A stretch of 25,077 bases of DNA from Thiomargarita sp. GTDB lineage: Bacteria > Pseudomonadota > Gammaproteobacteria > Beggiatoales > Beggiatoaceae. Of this stretch, positions 17,001-21,927 are shown one piece after another. The notes beneath the pieces are model-generated. The model made no database searches. It saw only the letters and a list, made by a program, of their open reading frames with translations, and was not told the origin of the DNA. The stretch covers positions 10,571 to 35,647 of the forward strand of contig DYNO01000006.1 of assembly GCA_020721025.1 (NCBI GenBank), written 5' to 3'. How positions within the stretch are numbered: the first letter of the stretch is position 1; every line of letters begins with the position of its first letter. Both the position numbers and the translations under genes were made by a program.

Positions 17001-18269
17001 GCGTTCAAACAGTGCTTTAACTCATTGATTGCACGGCATGAATCGTTACGGACTCGGTTTATTACGGTGGCGGGCGAACCACGTCAGGAAATTTTGCCAA
17101 CTTTAGCTTTTGAAGTGATTGAAGCCGATATCAGTCATCAAGCTGAAGAAGCTGCTCAAAGCCTGTTTTATCAAGAATTGCAAGCAACTTTTGATCTGCG
17201 TCAAGTTCCGCTGCTACGGGTAAAATTGCTGAAATTACCGTCAGATAGCACACCACGTCATTTGTGTATTGTCAACATGCACCATATCATCGGAGACGGT
17301 GTTTCGGTTGAAGTTTTATTTAAAGAAATCATTCAGTTGTATCGAGATTTAACTGAAAATCGCCCCAATTCGCTGCAACCGCTCAGAGTGCATTATAAAG
17401 ATTATGTTTTCTGGCAGGGCGCAATGCTGGAAAGTGAGGAAGGACAGCAACATCGCAATTATTGGTTACAACAGTTTTCTGATGAGATTCCAGTGCTGGA
17501 TTTGCCAACAGATTTCCCACGTCCAGCGGTGCAAACACAACATGGCGAAATGCTTAAGTTTTTCATCAATGCAGAATTAACTCGCTCGTTGTATGAATTA
17601 AATAAACAACAGAGCGTGAGCTTGTTCATGATGGTGGTTAGCCTAGTCAACACGATGTTATATCTTTATACGCAGCAAGAAGATATTGTGATCGGCTCAC
17701 CTGTTGCCGGACATAATCATCCGGATTTGGAACAGCAAATTGGCTTTTATGTCAATACGTTAGCCTTGCGTACTCGATTCAGCGGTTCAAATAATTTTGT
17801 TGATTTATTGGCAAAAGTGAAGCAAGTGGCAACAGATGCCTATGTGCACCAAGATTACCCGTTTGACAAATTGGTGGAAGAGTTGAATTTACAACGAGAT
17901 TTGAGTCGCACCCCGTTGTTTGATGTGATGGTCATTTTGCAAAATTATGAGCCGGTGAGCTTTGATTTACCAAACATCGCGGTACAAAGTTTTATGGATG
18001 ATGCTTCTGTCACCAGTAAATTTGATTTGAACCTGATGTTTGAACAAATTGACGATCAATTGGGTGTGTGGGTGGAATATAACACCGATTTGTTTAAGCG
18101 AACAACGATGGAGCAGTTTGCTGAGAATTTCATCAAATTGGTTCAATCAGTGACTAAGAACCCTGTTCAAGAATTAAATTATTTCAAAACGTTGTTCGTT
18201 GCAATTCATGAACAACAAGAACAGTCTCAGTTTTTACAAGCGATTGATGAAATCAGTGATGATTTTTAG
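5052..18269 (+). CDS. hybrid fatty-acid/PKS/NRPS megasynthase for a beta-amino-acyl lipopeptide
   Basis: 4,405 residues from ATG 5052; a TTG at 5010 would add 14. Neither start has a clear ribosome-binding site, but MKLYRNLIDVLR fits the usual ligase N-terminus. Domains by motif: fatty acyl-AMP ligase 1-575 (SSGSTGDPKG 170-179, TSGKVQR near 560); ACP (S628); ketosynthase 688-1112 (C860, EAHGTGT near 993, H1032); acyltransferase 1202-1540 (GHSIGE with S1292, HAFHSP 1390-1395, malonyl-type); ACP (S1604); Q/T-rich linker; PLP aminotransferase 1800-2215 (K2060); condensation C1 2250-2680 (QHIIADG 2386-2392); adenylation remnant 2684-2790; PCP (S2829); C2 2885-3320 (HHIISDG); adenylation 3320-3847 (K3835); PCP (S3890); C3 3946-4385 (HHIIGDG 4077-4083). 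No ketoreductase, epimerase or thioesterase. The order up to C1 is that of iturin/mycosubtilin and McyE-type synthases: load a fatty acid, extend by malonate, aminate C3, then condense. The product is unknown. Carrier proteins need a phosphopantetheinyl transferase encoded elsewhere. Confidence 0.93.
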   Translation: MKLYRNLIDVLRTQTATNNGIRFIESDDKETFISYQELYQQANDLLVGLRAGGVLAGHELVLQLADNQTFLITFWACLLGKIIPVPLAVGNNDEHRLKIFKVWKFLQHPHLISDDNVLGKLRIFATEQQLETIFDQIEKSYLTFTEITKSSEATIPENPEPSDIAFIQFSSGSTGDPKGVMLTHQNLITNLQGVKEYYDEYLNYNQQDDAFLSWMPLTHDMGIIGFHLQPLYLGLQQYLIPTQTFIRRPSLWLKKASQYKVTEIGSPNFGYRHFLKLFKPELAKNWDLSNIKRIINGAEPISYQLSAEFMQTLAPYGMPPKSMLPGYGLAEASLVVTYSTYQDNVIVHHVDRSSVSMGQKVKFTEPNAKHSASFVDVGAPINYVDVTIRDEAGQILPDGHVGLIHIKGGNVTQGFYHNSAATAKVQTADGWINTGDLGFIVDSERFQQVPEFKHSWRSKHLVITGRAKDIIFINGANYYPHDIERLCEEVETIDLNKIACCGVRDAQSEQDEILLFVIFKGDISDFKGLAKKLKLHVLQKMGIAVSHCIPINKIPKTTSGKVQRYQLAQQYQQGQFDEILVQLEPITTFPKKSVTQSNLINQLHTIASEILGNTIDNDKSLMEQGFSSIQLVELQKRLSDALATDLPVSIVFDYPTLTAMSQFLETQLTDKQINLATIEAISSHSREDIAIIGIGCRFPGGIDSPEKFWQLLLSGQETVREIPITRWQTSQFFDERLDVPGKIYTRYGSFLDQVDSFDNEFFGIMPKEAQAIDPQQRILLEVCWEALENAGFAPFSLKNSQTGVFIGISNNDYTQAQTRSGKPETIDAYSLTGNLFSTAAGRISYILGFNGPNIALDTACSSSLVAIHLAIQSLRSGESHLALAGGVNLILSPESYIGLCQMHALSPDGRCKTFSEKADGYGRGEGCGVVVLKRLSDAQRDNDMILAVLKGSAINHDGASNGLTVPNGLAQQNLIRQALKNAQLQPQQIDYIEAHGTGTLLGDPIEVLALQEIFKSRAQKLMIGSVKTNVGHLESAAGIAGVIKTILALQHAVIPSSLHATELNTRIPWQKLDIDVATQPISWEVQQKQRIAGVSSFGFSGTNAHVIIEEYVQPMIATPVQRKFELLTLSAKNEAALHELVTRYAQLLDSTQENLANICYTANTGRTHFAKRCAFVADNVTTLQNLLKTAAPREMTRGDKKIAFLFTGQGSQYHDMARELYETQAIFKQALDECDNVLKPILQLSLLDVIYARQADINQTQFTQPAIFAVEYALANLWMSWGIQPAALLGHSIGEYVAACLGGMISLEDALQLVAIRGKLLQSLPEGGGMASIAASIDVVLPLLQAYPQIAIAAYNSRNSVVISGDQSALQNILAQLPKHIRTRQLEVSHAFHSPLVEPILAEFQQVAETIFYTKAQLPVISNVTGQLLQNCDAEYWTQHIRQPVHFQAGLQTLYEMGVRHFIEIGATAALSSLGASTLLDCTFLPSLRKNKPDSQQLLETLAEVYLHGFPLDWTAFYQHESHKKVSLPTYAFQRKRFWIDLPLTVSHSAHFSQLTEGHFVMQPIENQRNQLIHTIKSNLKQVAGLDPETIDLHQNFFELGLDSLALVQLQRGLEKQFNIDLEMSQFYEQADTVSKLADYLSPRVAQPTESTLNISQSAPVITTTLATPPNQVTSPQFAAHTTVMNSDSGNVLERLMSQQLITMSQLMTQQLETFKQVSGGQTALSTQLSQPIVVQPVTQSVVHTQPTETKAETTDKPNVVVPGLYRAVRTERNERFTEIHNIHVKNLASNYNQRTHSSKTYAARHRPVFANNRNIIGFRPEWKEMIYPIVVDRGEGSKIWDVDGNQYVDITMGFGVVLFGHNPTFIRDAMVEELQNHGSILGPMSRLAGDVATLIHEITGMERVAFFNTGSEAVMVAVRLARAVTGRDKIVIFTGAYHGFFDGVLAAGWAVDGKPVSFPIAPGTPASLVKDVIVLKYGDPESLDVIKQLGTQVAAVLVEPVQSRNPTIQPREFLHELRAITQQNATALIFDEMILGFRMHPRGGQGWFGIEADLATYGKVLGGGMPIGVVAGKAKFMEMVDGGLWQYGDASTPAQRTAFIAGTFSNHPITMAAAKAVLTEIKRQSPQLQHDLNHKTEAFCQQLNQWFIEEDVPIQLHHFGSLFRFNYQGDTEILNYHLLNQGVYVWEERNCFLSVAHTLEDIEFIINTVKQGVAEMRHGGWLPPSPQKKTRLNSSVDSEKKAVPSISSLPLGHIPLSVGQKEMWFLTHADPAASLAYNEVVLLEFKGDLQLDLLHQAINQVVARHEALRVARIDGETQHIASQLTLELPFINFSQEPDRDTRQAQIESWFDTQLKQTFDLQQDKLIRCYALQLEAQHYQLLIVAQHIIADGWSLGVLVHEIAAIYSAQQRHIAISLPPAIPYRDFVRWEVERVTDPKIQAKLEKSQQYWQTQFANSLPVLELPSDRPRPVLQNYQGRRLQRTVVNSLYQQIKSFSRQQGVSVFVTLLTSFNTLLARLTQQHEFLLGMPIAGHSLMGAMHLIGQCTAMLPMPIRLTQNTTFSELLTATKRQVLDMQAHQDAIFHRTVSLAIPPVTVIFNLDKAVSLQFSDLQVKLQPSPIHYVKFDLFLNALEADNELVLDLDYRTDLFDTTRAKQWIENYLQLLQSVIENPQQKILPISPTLDSVVRVQGYRVNIQEIQQIIRQYTEIQDVVVLANHATGQRYDARLTAYLAVNNTFSVKNLRQWLKIQLPSYQIPSYFVRVAAIPYTDLGEVDQIALQTLNLPRETGVDYLAPRDELECQLIDLWQQILVVQPIGIDDNFFELGGQSLKAVQLLARIQQKLGIQLNLKEIFEAPTVATLADVVRHKVPVELQMITKVAEFEDYSLSNAQKRLWLLEQMEENLTAYNIPVALRYFGELDVAKFQQVLQQLSQRHETLRTIFIQRDGEPRQKILAEVSFPIESHDLSQIENYEMQLNEVIQEIIRHTFNLTQAPLLRVVVCRLPEHHVIIFNIHHIISDGWSMGVFIEELFELYHDNSLIPLEIQYKDYSAWQHNLLESTEVEPHQNYWKNKLASPLTTLELLTDLPRPAVKTFNGAHHKLTLDKIVTSGLRALSVQYQSSVFISLMTIIKILLHRYTGQEDIIVGTVTAGREHPQLVQQLGFFVNSLVLRDNVTAHESFTMLLPKVKQTMLDAVAHEIYPFDRLVEELAQGRDLSHNPLFDVMIAMDDRADVAPLLKKFNLQEIPLGTDDGQFDLTFSITEQSETIDILVAYNTDLYLSGTIERMSQHLYSLLSDVVARPQCPISQLQLLTEAETQAIIQFYQPVNLVQSGLHHLVEWQVELTPDAVAIQFENQSFTYAQVEDHANQLANYLLSLGVQLGDFIGLTIERSHLVPISLLAILKAGGVYLPLDPAYPQDRIAYMLEDTQAKILLTQQDINLSSLSSQVKVVCLDNDFAKIAACDPQRPNITISSNNLAYVIYTSGSTGKPKGVMISHQSIAQHYQDIQQLYQLNVHDKVLQFASISFDTSLEQLLPLTQGSCLVLRGRELWSSVEFVQKLLDYQITVADIPPEYWRALAQEVENLKETHENSAQLKLRLMIVGGEAMSVEDLRQWRETSLNHVKLLNAYGPTEATIEATVFDIPSDYHLNPHLTKISIGKPLASRRIYILDKQNQIVPTGVAGELVIAGCLAEGYLNNPKLTAEKFIECEFNLAGHKIVEKVYKTGDLARYLADGNIEFLGRIDNQVKLRGFRIELGEIETALNQHAQVQESIVILREDQPRIKYLAGYIRLKTVLVDTSEIEAELRDFMKQQLPEYMVPTAFVFLDNFPLTGSGKIDRRALPVPNLQKFNKNIVTARTSLEQHLVTLWAEVLKLPQVGIFDNFFDLGGHSLSANQVVSKIHKTLAKKLMLKEFFTHPTVAEIAELLEKRGRSDLPPIQPIASQPHYPLSYAQRRLWTATQMTGDSAAYNMVGGFILSGNLNVAAFKQCFNSLIARHESLRTRFITVAGEPRQEILPTLAFEVIEADISHQAEEAAQSLFYQELQATFDLRQVPLLRVKLLKLPSDSTPRHLCIVNMHHIIGDGVSVEVLFKEIIQLYRDLTENRPNSLQPLRVHYKDYVFWQGAMLESEEGQQHRNYWLQQFSDEIPVLDLPTDFPRPAVQTQHGEMLKFFINAELTRSLYELNKQQSVSLFMMVVSLVNTMLYLYTQQEDIVIGSPVAGHNHPDLEQQIGFYVNTLALRTRFSGSNNFVDLLAKVKQVATDAYVHQDYPFDKLVEELNLQRDLSRTPLFDVMVILQNYEPVSFDLPNIAVQSFMDDASVTSKFDLNLMFEQIDDQLGVWVEYNTDLFKRTTMEQFAENFIKLVQSVTKNPVQELNYFKTLFVAIHEQQEQSQFLQAIDEISDDF
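13102..13410 (+). other. adenylation-domain remnant inside the NRPS (C-terminal subdomain only)
   Basis: Between C1 and the first PCP the protein carries only about 105 residues of adenylation domain. VRVQGYRVNIQEI matches motif A8 (compare VKLRGFRIELGEI in the intact domain downstream). LPSYQIPSYFVRVAAIP matches the A9 region, and TDLGEVDQIAL matches A10. The roughly 400-residue core with A1-A7, the AMP-binding loop and the substrate pocket is absent, with no frameshift or stop. The invariant A10 lysine is glutamate (residue 2773). The remnant therefore cannot activate an amino acid. It may persist as a structural spacer between C1 and the PCP. Confidence 0.85.
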
Positions 18270-18288
18270 ATTATTTTTTAATTTTATC

Positions 18289-18294
18289 AAGGAG
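18289..18294 (+). promoter_or_regulatory. strong Shine-Dalgarno for the amidinotransferase
   Basis: AAGGAG lies 5 nt before the ATG at 18300 in a 30-nt gap after the NRPS stop codon. It fixes the start of the amidinotransferase reading frame and supports translation from the same transcript as the megasynthase. Confidence 0.8.
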
Positions 18295-18299
18295 ATATA

Positions 18300-19371
18300 A
18301 TGTCTAAATTACCTGTTGTTAATTCTCATAATGAATGGGATACATTGGAAGAAGTCGTTGTCGGCGTGATTGATGGGGCGACGGTGCCGAGTTGGCATAT
18401 TATGTTGCAGGCTACCATGCCAACTACACAATGGGATTTTTTTAAGCAGTTCGGGGGACAGCCGTTTCCGAAAGAGCGAATTGATGCCGCGCGTCAGGAT
18501 TTGGAGGAATGCGTGCATATTCTGGAACAGGAGGGGGGTGAAAGTAACTCGTCCAGATAGAGTTGATTTTACGAAACCTTTTAGCACTCCAGAATGGCAA
18601 AGTGCTGGTGGTTTGTATGCCGCTATGCCGCGCGATTTGTTAATTGTTTTTGGTGACGAAATCATTGAATCTCCGTTGTCATGGCGATCTCGGCATCATG
18701 AAATTGGGGCGTATCGGCGGTTGATGAAAGATTATTTTCGACAAGGTGGAAAATGGACGTGCGCGCCTACCCCGCAGTTGCTAGATGATTTATATGATGC
18801 TGATTATATTGAACCAGAAGAAGGTGAGCCACACCGTTATGTGATCACAGAATTTGAGCCAGTGTTTGATGCGGCGGATTTTATGCGTTGTGGACGGGAT
18901 ATTTTTGTGCAATTAAGCCATACCACGAATCAATTTGGGGTTGATTGGCTACAACGTCATTTAGGTGAGGGGTATCGCATTCATCAGATTGAAATTAAAG
19001 AACAATCTCCGATGCACATCGACGCAACTTTCGTGCCGCTTGCACCGGGTAAATTGTTAGTGAATCCGGAAAAATTGGCGAAAGTGCCTGAAATGTTTAA
19101 ACATTGGGATGTATTTTATGCCCCGCCACCGTGTACGCCTGTTGAGCATCCAATGTACATGAGCAGTCGCTGGTTGAGCATGAATGTGTTGAGTTTGGAC
19201 GAAAAACGCGTGATGATCGAAAAAGGGGAAGAAACGTTGATTCGTGATTTGAAAAAATGGGGATTTGAGCCGATTCCGTGTAGTTTCCGCAATTTTTACT
19301 CGTTCGGTGGCAGTTTTCATTGTGCGACGTTGGATGTGAGACGACGCGGAACCTTGCAATCTTATTTTTGA
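18300..19371 (+). pseudogene. L-arginine-dependent amidinotransferase (AGAT/CyrA/SxtG family), split by a one-base frameshift
   Basis: Two frames together give about 356 residues closely resembling animal glycine amidinotransferase and cyanobacterial toxin-pathway homologues. The enzyme moves the amidino group of arginine to a primary amine, making a guanidine and ornithine. The first frame (18300-18560) holds the N-terminal NSHNEWDTLEEVVVG; the second continues from VKVTRPDRVDF to LQSYF. The catalytic triad is intact: Asp in FDAADF, His in SPMHIDATF and Cys in GGSFHCAT, equivalent to human D254, H303 and C407. The frames meet at six Gs, 18533-18538; removing one G restores EQEGVKV and one continuous ORF. 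The rest is free of stops and well conserved, so the break is recent, a sequencing error, or a slippage switch. It follows the NRPS by 30 nt, suggesting an operon. The acceptor amine is unknown. Confidence 0.88.
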
Positions 19372-19482
19372 ATTCGTTGATATAATTGATTTTTTAGTCG
19401 ATTTTGCTTTAAAATAAGTCTGTTGAGTTGCACAAAACAGTTTGTATTGTGTGGGGAAAATCAGGGTTGTGTTGTTAAAATT

Positions 19483-19521
19483 CATCCCAGGGTGAGCGTA
19501 TTTACCACGTTTTCTGGGATG
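19483..19521. terminator. stem-loop between convergent amidinotransferase gene and aspS
   Basis: CATCCCAG (19483-19490) pairs with CTGGGATG (19514-19521) around a 23-nt loop in the 224-nt convergent spacer. On the minus strand the stem is followed by GAATTTTAAC, a weak T-tract, so it may terminate aspS. On the plus strand no T-run follows. The rest of the spacer shows no gene. Confidence 0.35.
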
Positions 19522-19595
19522 GATAGTTGGGGGTAGGATGAGTTAAGCTGTTTTTAATTAATTCAACGAGTTATGCTGTATTTTGATTTGCTAAA

Positions 19596-21377
19596 TTAAA
19601 CATCCACTTTTGGCGCGGTGCGTAGCCGAATTCCTAATTCTTTCAATTGAAATTCGCTGGCAGCAGAAGGCGCAGAGGTTAAGGGGCAACTTGCGGTTTG
19701 AGTTTTAGGGAAAGCAATCACTTCACGAATGGAATTTGCGCCGGTCATCAACATCACTAGACGATCCAAACCAAACGCAATGCCTCCGTGTGGCGGACAA
19801 CCATATTTCAGCGCATCCAGCAAAAAGCCAAATTTTTCACGAGCTTCCGCTTCACCAATGCCCAGCATCCGAAATACGGTCGATTGCATGTCTGGATGAT
19901 GAATCCGTATCGAACCGCCGCCAATTTCTGAACCATTCAAAACCATGTCATAAGCACGAGATAATGACGCACCGGGATTTTGTTCCAAAACTGTCAAATC
20001 GGCAATATTGGGCGCAGTGAATGGATGATGCAACGCAACCCAGCGTTTTTCTTTGTCATCCCAGTCAAACATTGGAAAATCAATCACCCACAATGGTTTC
20101 CAACCCGGCGTAGTCAATTTCATCTCTTCGCCAATTTTTAAGCGTAACGCGCCCAACGCTTCATTCACCACTTTTGCTTTATCCGCGCCAAAGAAAATCA
20201 CATCTCCATCAACCGCTTGCACTCGTGCCAAGATCGCAGTCACCACGTCATCGGGCAAAAATTTTAAAATGGGAGATTGTAAACCTTCCTTGCCTTTTTG
20301 CAGATCATTAACCTTGATATATGCCAAACCTTTCGCACCATAAATTGCAACAAAGGCTGTATAATCATCAATTTGCTTGCGCGACAATTCTTTACCATTG
20401 GGCACCCGCAACGCGGCAACTCGTCCTTCGGGGTCTTTCGCCGGTGCTGCAAATACTTTAAATTCAACGCTGTCTAATAAATCTGCAATATCAACCAGTT
20501 CCAGCGGATTGCGTAGATCAGGTTTGTCGCTGCCATAATGCTGCATTGCTTCGGCATAGGTCATACAGGGAAAAGGTTCTGGCAAATCAACCGCTAACGT
20601 CGTTTTGAACAAGTGCCGAATCATCGCTTCCATCAAGTCACGCAACTGAATTTCATCGATGAATGACATTTCAATATCTAGCTGAGTGAATTCGGGCTGA
20701 CGGTCGGCGCGCAAATCTTCATCACGAAAACAGCGGACAATTTGATAGTAACGATCCATCCCTGACATCATTAACAATTGTTTAAATAATTGTGGTGATT
20801 GGGGTAGGGCGAAAAATTCACCCGGATGGGTGCGACTGGGCACCAAATAGTCCCGGGCTCCTTCTGGCGTTGCCTTGGTCAACATCGGTGTTTCAATTTC
20901 TAAAAAGTTTTGATTATCTAAGAAATTTCGCACGATTTGATTGACTTTTGCCCGTAATTTGAAGCGTTCTTGCATTTGGGGACGACGCAGATCAATGTAG
21001 CGATACCGTAACCGAGTTTCTTCACTGGTATTATCGTCATCTAATTGAAATGGCGGCGTTTCTGAAGTATTCAAAATGGTGACAGTTTGCACAGCAACTT
21101 CAATTTGTCCGGTGCTAAGATTTTGATTCATCGTACCTTCTGGACGATAACGTACTGTTCCAGTCACTTGCAACACATATTCGTTGCGAATTCGTTCTGC
21201 GGTGCCAAAGGCTTCAGCAAGGGTAGGATCAAATACCACTTGTACCAAGCCTTCTCGGTCACGCAAATCGACGAAGATAACTCCACCGTGATCGCGCCGC
21301 CGATGCACCCAGCCGCATAAAGTGACTGTTTTTTCGATAGATGTTTCGTTGAGATGTCCACAATAGTGGCTACGCAT
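19596..21377 (-). CDS. aspS: aspartyl-tRNA synthetase, predicted non-discriminating (Asp/Asn) type
   Basis: 593 residues, the normal length of bacterial AspRS with the GAD insertion (E. coli 590). It charges tRNA(Asp) with aspartate. The N-terminal anticodon-binding OB-fold (CGWVHRRRDHGG, DLRDREGLVQVVFDP) is followed by class II motif 2 (RCFRDEDLRADRQPEFTQ) and motif 3 (GLDRLVML), plus TKATPEGARDYLVPSR and LPQSPQLFKQLLMMSG. Two specificity positions carry H30 and G81 where E. coli has Leu and Lys. These are the residues I recall for AspRS that also charges tRNA(Asn), in species that then amidate it with GatCAB. The ATG at 21375-21377 has AAGGA about 6 nt upstream. A hairpin followed by seven Ts ends just 18 nt before the start codon. 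fmdB lies upstream on the same strand, a common pairing. Confidence 0.96.
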   Translation of the reverse strand: MRSHYCGHLNETSIEKTVTLCGWVHRRRDHGGVIFVDLRDREGLVQVVFDPTLAEAFGTAERIRNEYVLQVTGTVRYRPEGTMNQNLSTGQIEVAVQTVTILNTSETPPFQLDDDNTSEETRLRYRYIDLRRPQMQERFKLRAKVNQIVRNFLDNQNFLEIETPMLTKATPEGARDYLVPSRTHPGEFFALPQSPQLFKQLLMMSGMDRYYQIVRCFRDEDLRADRQPEFTQLDIEMSFIDEIQLRDLMEAMIRHLFKTTLAVDLPEPFPCMTYAEAMQHYGSDKPDLRNPLELVDIADLLDSVEFKVFAAPAKDPEGRVAALRVPNGKELSRKQIDDYTAFVAIYGAKGLAYIKVNDLQKGKEGLQSPILKFLPDDVVTAILARVQAVDGDVIFFGADKAKVVNEALGALRLKIGEEMKLTTPGWKPLWVIDFPMFDWDDKEKRWVALHHPFTAPNIADLTVLEQNPGASLSRAYDMVLNGSEIGGGSIRIHHPDMQSTVFRMLGIGEAEAREKFGFLLDALKYGCPPHGGIAFGLDRLVMLMTGANSIREVIAFPKTQTASCPLTSAPSAASEFQLKELGIRLRTAPKVDV

Positions 21378-21395
21378 GAATTTTCCTTATCCTGT

Positions 21396-21464
21396 AAAAA
21401 AAGAGATTGGCTGAGAGGATTACATCGTGGAAAATAGTTGTGAAATCATCTCGATACCAATCTC
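21396..21464 (-). terminator. intrinsic terminator or attenuator between fmdB and aspS
   Basis: On the minus strand GAGATTGG (complement of 21457-21464) pairs with CCAATCTC (complement of 21403-21410). The stem continues after a small internal loop with an 8-of-9 match (GAGATGATT against AATCCTCTC), and seven Ts follow directly (21396-21402). This is a complete intrinsic-terminator signature. It ends only 18 nt before the aspS ATG, leaving no room for a separate promoter, so aspS expression from fmdB would need read-through or antitermination. Confidence 0.65.
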
Positions 21465-21479
21465 AATCTGTATTTTTAA

Positions 21480-21731
21480 CTAAGAGGTGGTTGCAGCAGG
21501 ACACGCCGGGCAGGTTTCGGTATTGCCGCCACATGGATTTGATTTTTTATCTTTAAAATCCGTTGCATACCAACCGGAGCCTTTGAGATGAAAACCACCA
21601 ACTGCTGACAACACTTTTCGGAGTGCGGCTTGATGACATTGGGGACATTCGGTTAATGGGTCTTCACTCATTTTTTGCCACGCTTCTAATTTGTGACCAC
21701 AGCTATTACATTCATATTCATAAGTGGGCAT
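21480..21731 (-). CDS. FmdB-family zinc-ribbon protein
   Basis: 83 residues. The N-terminus MPTYEYECNSCGHKLEAWQKMSE and the second pair CPQC form the CxxC...CxxC zinc ribbon of the FmdB/putative regulatory protein family. GFHLKGSGWYATDF, which follows, is the hallmark of the gammaproteobacterial branch. The tail contains further cysteines (CGGNTETCPACPA), which may bind a second metal or simply be a flexible Cys-rich end. The molecular role is not established; FmdB was named from methylotroph formamidase/amidase loci and is thought to be regulatory. A GAGGAGA ribosome-binding site lies about 8 nt before the ATG. The gene is 102 nt upstream of aspS on the same strand, a recurring neighbour pair in Gammaproteobacteria, and a terminator-like hairpin separates them. 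Confidence 0.9.
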   Translation of the reverse strand: MPTYEYECNSCGHKLEAWQKMSEDPLTECPQCHQAALRKVLSAVGGFHLKGSGWYATDFKDKKSNPCGGNTETCPACPAATTS

Positions 21732-21927
21732 ACAAAAATCTCCTCGAACTTTGGGAACTTAACACTCAAGGTAATGGGGGGGACTTGATGAAAATCAAGG
21801 GGACTGGTCACGATCAGTGATATGATGAACGCAGAAACTCAACACGGTGAGCCGTGGAAAATTGGTGATCAACTGAGTGAGTTGGCTGAGTCCGAGTAAT
21901 TTCACACAATCAATAGGTTAGCAATAT

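Noticed and set aside
18370..19371. Independent 333-aa gene starting at 18370
   Set aside because: Its first 55 or so residues are the out-of-frame shadow of the amidinotransferase N-terminus; true homology begins only after the G6 tract, so it is the second half of one split gene.
21822..21899. 25-aa ORF (MMNAETQHGEPWKIG...) upstream of fmdB on the plus strand
   Set aside because: No clear ribosome-binding site, no recognisable family, and its length is within chance expectation; left out of the feature list.
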